A DNA stretch of 64,000 nt from SHLQ01 sp964494395. GTDB taxonomy: Bacteria; Actinomycetota; Acidimicrobiia; Acidimicrobiales; SHLQ01. This document shows, one piece after another, positions 62,852 through 64,000 of this stretch; the stretch's first letter is position 1, and every line of letters starts with the position of its first letter. A program made the position numbers and the translations under genes. The notes beneath the pieces were generated by a model, which was not told the origin of the DNA, did no database searches, and worked only from the letters and a program-made list of their open reading frames with translations. Location: positions 29,662 to 93,661 of the forward strand of contig CAZBTI010000001.1 in NCBI GenBank assembly GCA_964494395.1, given 5' to 3'.

Positions 62852-63319
62852 GTGACGAGCTCTCAACCAACACCCCCGTCCGGGCAGGATCTGGCAAAGG
62901 CCGCGGCAAAGCGGATCATGTCGGCGCTCTACCCCGATGTCGACATCAGCATCGACGCCGACGGACGGGTGACCGGCCGGGCACTCTTTGCTCCAGAGAG
63001 GGAACACACCGGCGCTCCCGGTTGGGTGCAGGGCGGGCTTTCGGCCACGGTGCTCGACTTCGTTGCGGCCCGAACTGCCAAAGCCACCCTCGACTCTTCG
63101 GTAGCCACAGGCACGCTCGACATTCGCTACCGTCAACCGGTCCTTATCGAGGGTGGCCCCTATGACGTGGTTAGCTCCTGCGATTCGGCTCGGTCGAGAA
63201 CGGTGCGGGTGCAAGCTGCGATCTTGAGCACCGATGGCCGCCCACTCGTGGAAGCGAACGGCCTGTTCGTGGGCGTCACTCGAGATGGCCCCACAGCCAC
63301 ACCTATCGAAGATGTTTGA
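62852..63319 (+). CDS. PaaI-type hotdog thioesterase
   Basis: 155 residues of the hotdog fold: HTGAPGWVQGGLSATVLDFVA is the typical helix with the PaaI-type G-G region, followed by LDIRYRQPVLIEG and a final strand pair. It should hydrolyse an acyl-CoA whose identity is unknown. GTG start with TACGCT 8 nt before it. Its 3' end overlaps the convergent AlkD-like gene by 17 nt. Confidence 0.84.
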   Translation: MTSSQPTPPSGQDLAKAAAKRIMSALYPDVDISIDADGRVTGRALFAPEREHTGAPGWVQGGLSATVLDFVAARTAKATLDSSVATGTLDIRYRQPVLIEGGPYDVVSSCDSARSRTVRVQAAILSTDGRPLVEANGLFVGVTRDGPTATPIEDV

Positions 63320-63980
63320 GCGCCTCGCGCTTGCTTAGCCCCGATAGCGATTCGTCGTGATCTTCGACAAACGCCAGCACTGCTTCGGGGTTTGTCCTGG
63401 CGTACTGGCGTAGCGCCCACCCAATGGCCTTGCGAATGAAGAACTCCGAACTGTCCATCGTCATCGTGCAGTACGTAAATAGGCGGTTCACGTCGGTGTT
63501 TTCCCGGTACATGAGCTGATGAAGAATCGCTGTTCGGCAAAGCCACATCTCGTCTGTGTCATCGGCCGATTCGATCCAGTCATCCATGACATGGACGAGG
63601 TCTGGGTGGTTTTTCACCAACGTGCCAACGGTGTGGATGGCGAGCGAGTCGACCGTGTCCCACCAAGGGGTGGCGAGAATCAATGATTTGACGGTGTCGA
63701 GATCGATGGGGCGAAGGTGCTTTGCCCCGGCCCGCACCGCATCCATCCCCACGTAGTGAAATTCGCGTTCGGGCTGGGCCCACAAGGTGGTGACCAGATC
63801 GAGCAACGCATTGGGCTCCATCTGCTTTGCGACCTGGAGGATAGGTTTGGAAACGGTTCTCCGCTCCCCCGCTGCACAGCCCAGGTAGGCGAACTGATTC
63901 TTGGTGTAGGCCGCCATCTCGACGGCCTTGTCCGCATCGGCGGCGGCGAGTAAGCCGTGTCGAAGGTCGTCGAGTTCCAT
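63303..63980 (-). CDS. DNA alkylation repair (AlkD-like HEAT-repeat) protein
   Basis: 225 residues, all helical, with the AlkD-like pattern: TKNQFAYLGCAAGERR near the N-terminus, WWDTVDSLAIHTVG (aromatic and Asp in the nucleotide-binding cleft), WLCRTAILHQL, and FFIRKAIGWALRQYARTNP near the C-terminus, which is a very characteristic AlkD segment. AlkD-type glycosylases remove bulky or cationic alkylated bases. The start codon is within the window and 20 bp remain upstream. Confidence 0.9.
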   Translation of the reverse strand: MELDDLRHGLLAAADADKAVEMAAYTKNQFAYLGCAAGERRTVSKPILQVAKQMEPNALLDLVTTLWAQPEREFHYVGMDAVRAGAKHLRPIDLDTVKSLILATPWWDTVDSLAIHTVGTLVKNHPDLVHVMDDWIESADDTDEMWLCRTAILHQLMYRENTDVNRLFTYCTMTMDSSEFFIRKAIGWALRQYARTNPEAVLAFVEDHDESLSGLSKREALKHLR

Positions 63981-64000
63981 GGGAGCGTTTTAGCTCACCA

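Overview
This is about 64 kb of a fairly GC-rich bacterial chromosome, interrupted by two 100-N assembly gaps that both fall inside tandem-repeat arrays. Gene content points to an actinobacterium, most likely an Acidimicrobiia-type lineage (inference, not proven). The supporting features are a conservon (sensor kinase, roadblock/LC7, DUF742, small GTPase), a coproheme decarboxylase, an F420-type luciferase-like oxidoreductase, a DUF559 protein, and many genes whose start codon lies exactly 6 nt after a TANNNT -10 box and so looks leaderless. I recognised no rRNA, tRNA, CRISPR array, prophage or insertion-sequence transposase.

Layout. 1-13 kb: a partial MocR regulator with a divergent small gene, a Cys/Met-type PLP enzyme divergent from a HisA-HisI-HisE fusion, two MFS transporters, fdhD, chdC, a membrane-anchored zinc metallopeptidase, an M20 peptidase and a degenerate receiver protein. 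13-18 kb: a BmpA/Nup-type nucleoside ABC transporter. 18-21.5 kb: an L,D-transpeptidase, an AhpD-like protein, a glutaredoxin-acetyltransferase fusion, and a DUF559 gene bracketed by palindromes and a 31-bp repeat array. 21.5-37.3 kb: a purine/ureide catabolic locus of the yge-ygf type. It has an M20 carbamoylase, YgfK-like protein, D-carbamoylase-type nitrilase, XdhD-like protein, FAD/2Fe-2S protein, Mo-hydroxylase large subunit, alpha/beta hydrolase and two PLP lyases in one minus-strand operon, with an SsnA homologue and a small HTH protein next to it. 37.5-47.4 kb: assorted metabolism, including 8-oxoguanine deaminase, a phosphohexomutase, DeoD and a thioredoxin-MsrA-like fusion. 47.7-53 kb: ppc, a 28-bp repeat array, and a GrdB-family gene with an in-frame TGA behind an MFS gene. 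53-64 kb: an RlmG-like methyltransferase, a CbbX-like AAA protein, the conservon, a SHOCT protein, an ammonium transporter, xylulokinase, a thioesterase and an AlkD-like protein.

Most notable observations. (1) The GrdB-like gene reads through a TGA in a U-P-V-C motif, followed 10 nt later by a small hairpin, so it is probably a selenoprotein. (2) A 17-bp inverted-repeat motif, CTTwAC-N5-GTwAAG, sits at the promoter or start of three separate purine-catabolic units and probably defines a regulon. (3) The DUF559 gene and its palindromes occupy exactly the space between the stop codons of two convergent genes, like a terminator-associated mobile or repeat unit. (4) The purine operon carries two hydrolytic carbamoylases and PLP lyases where the E. 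coli yge cluster has a carbamoyltransferase and carbamate kinase.
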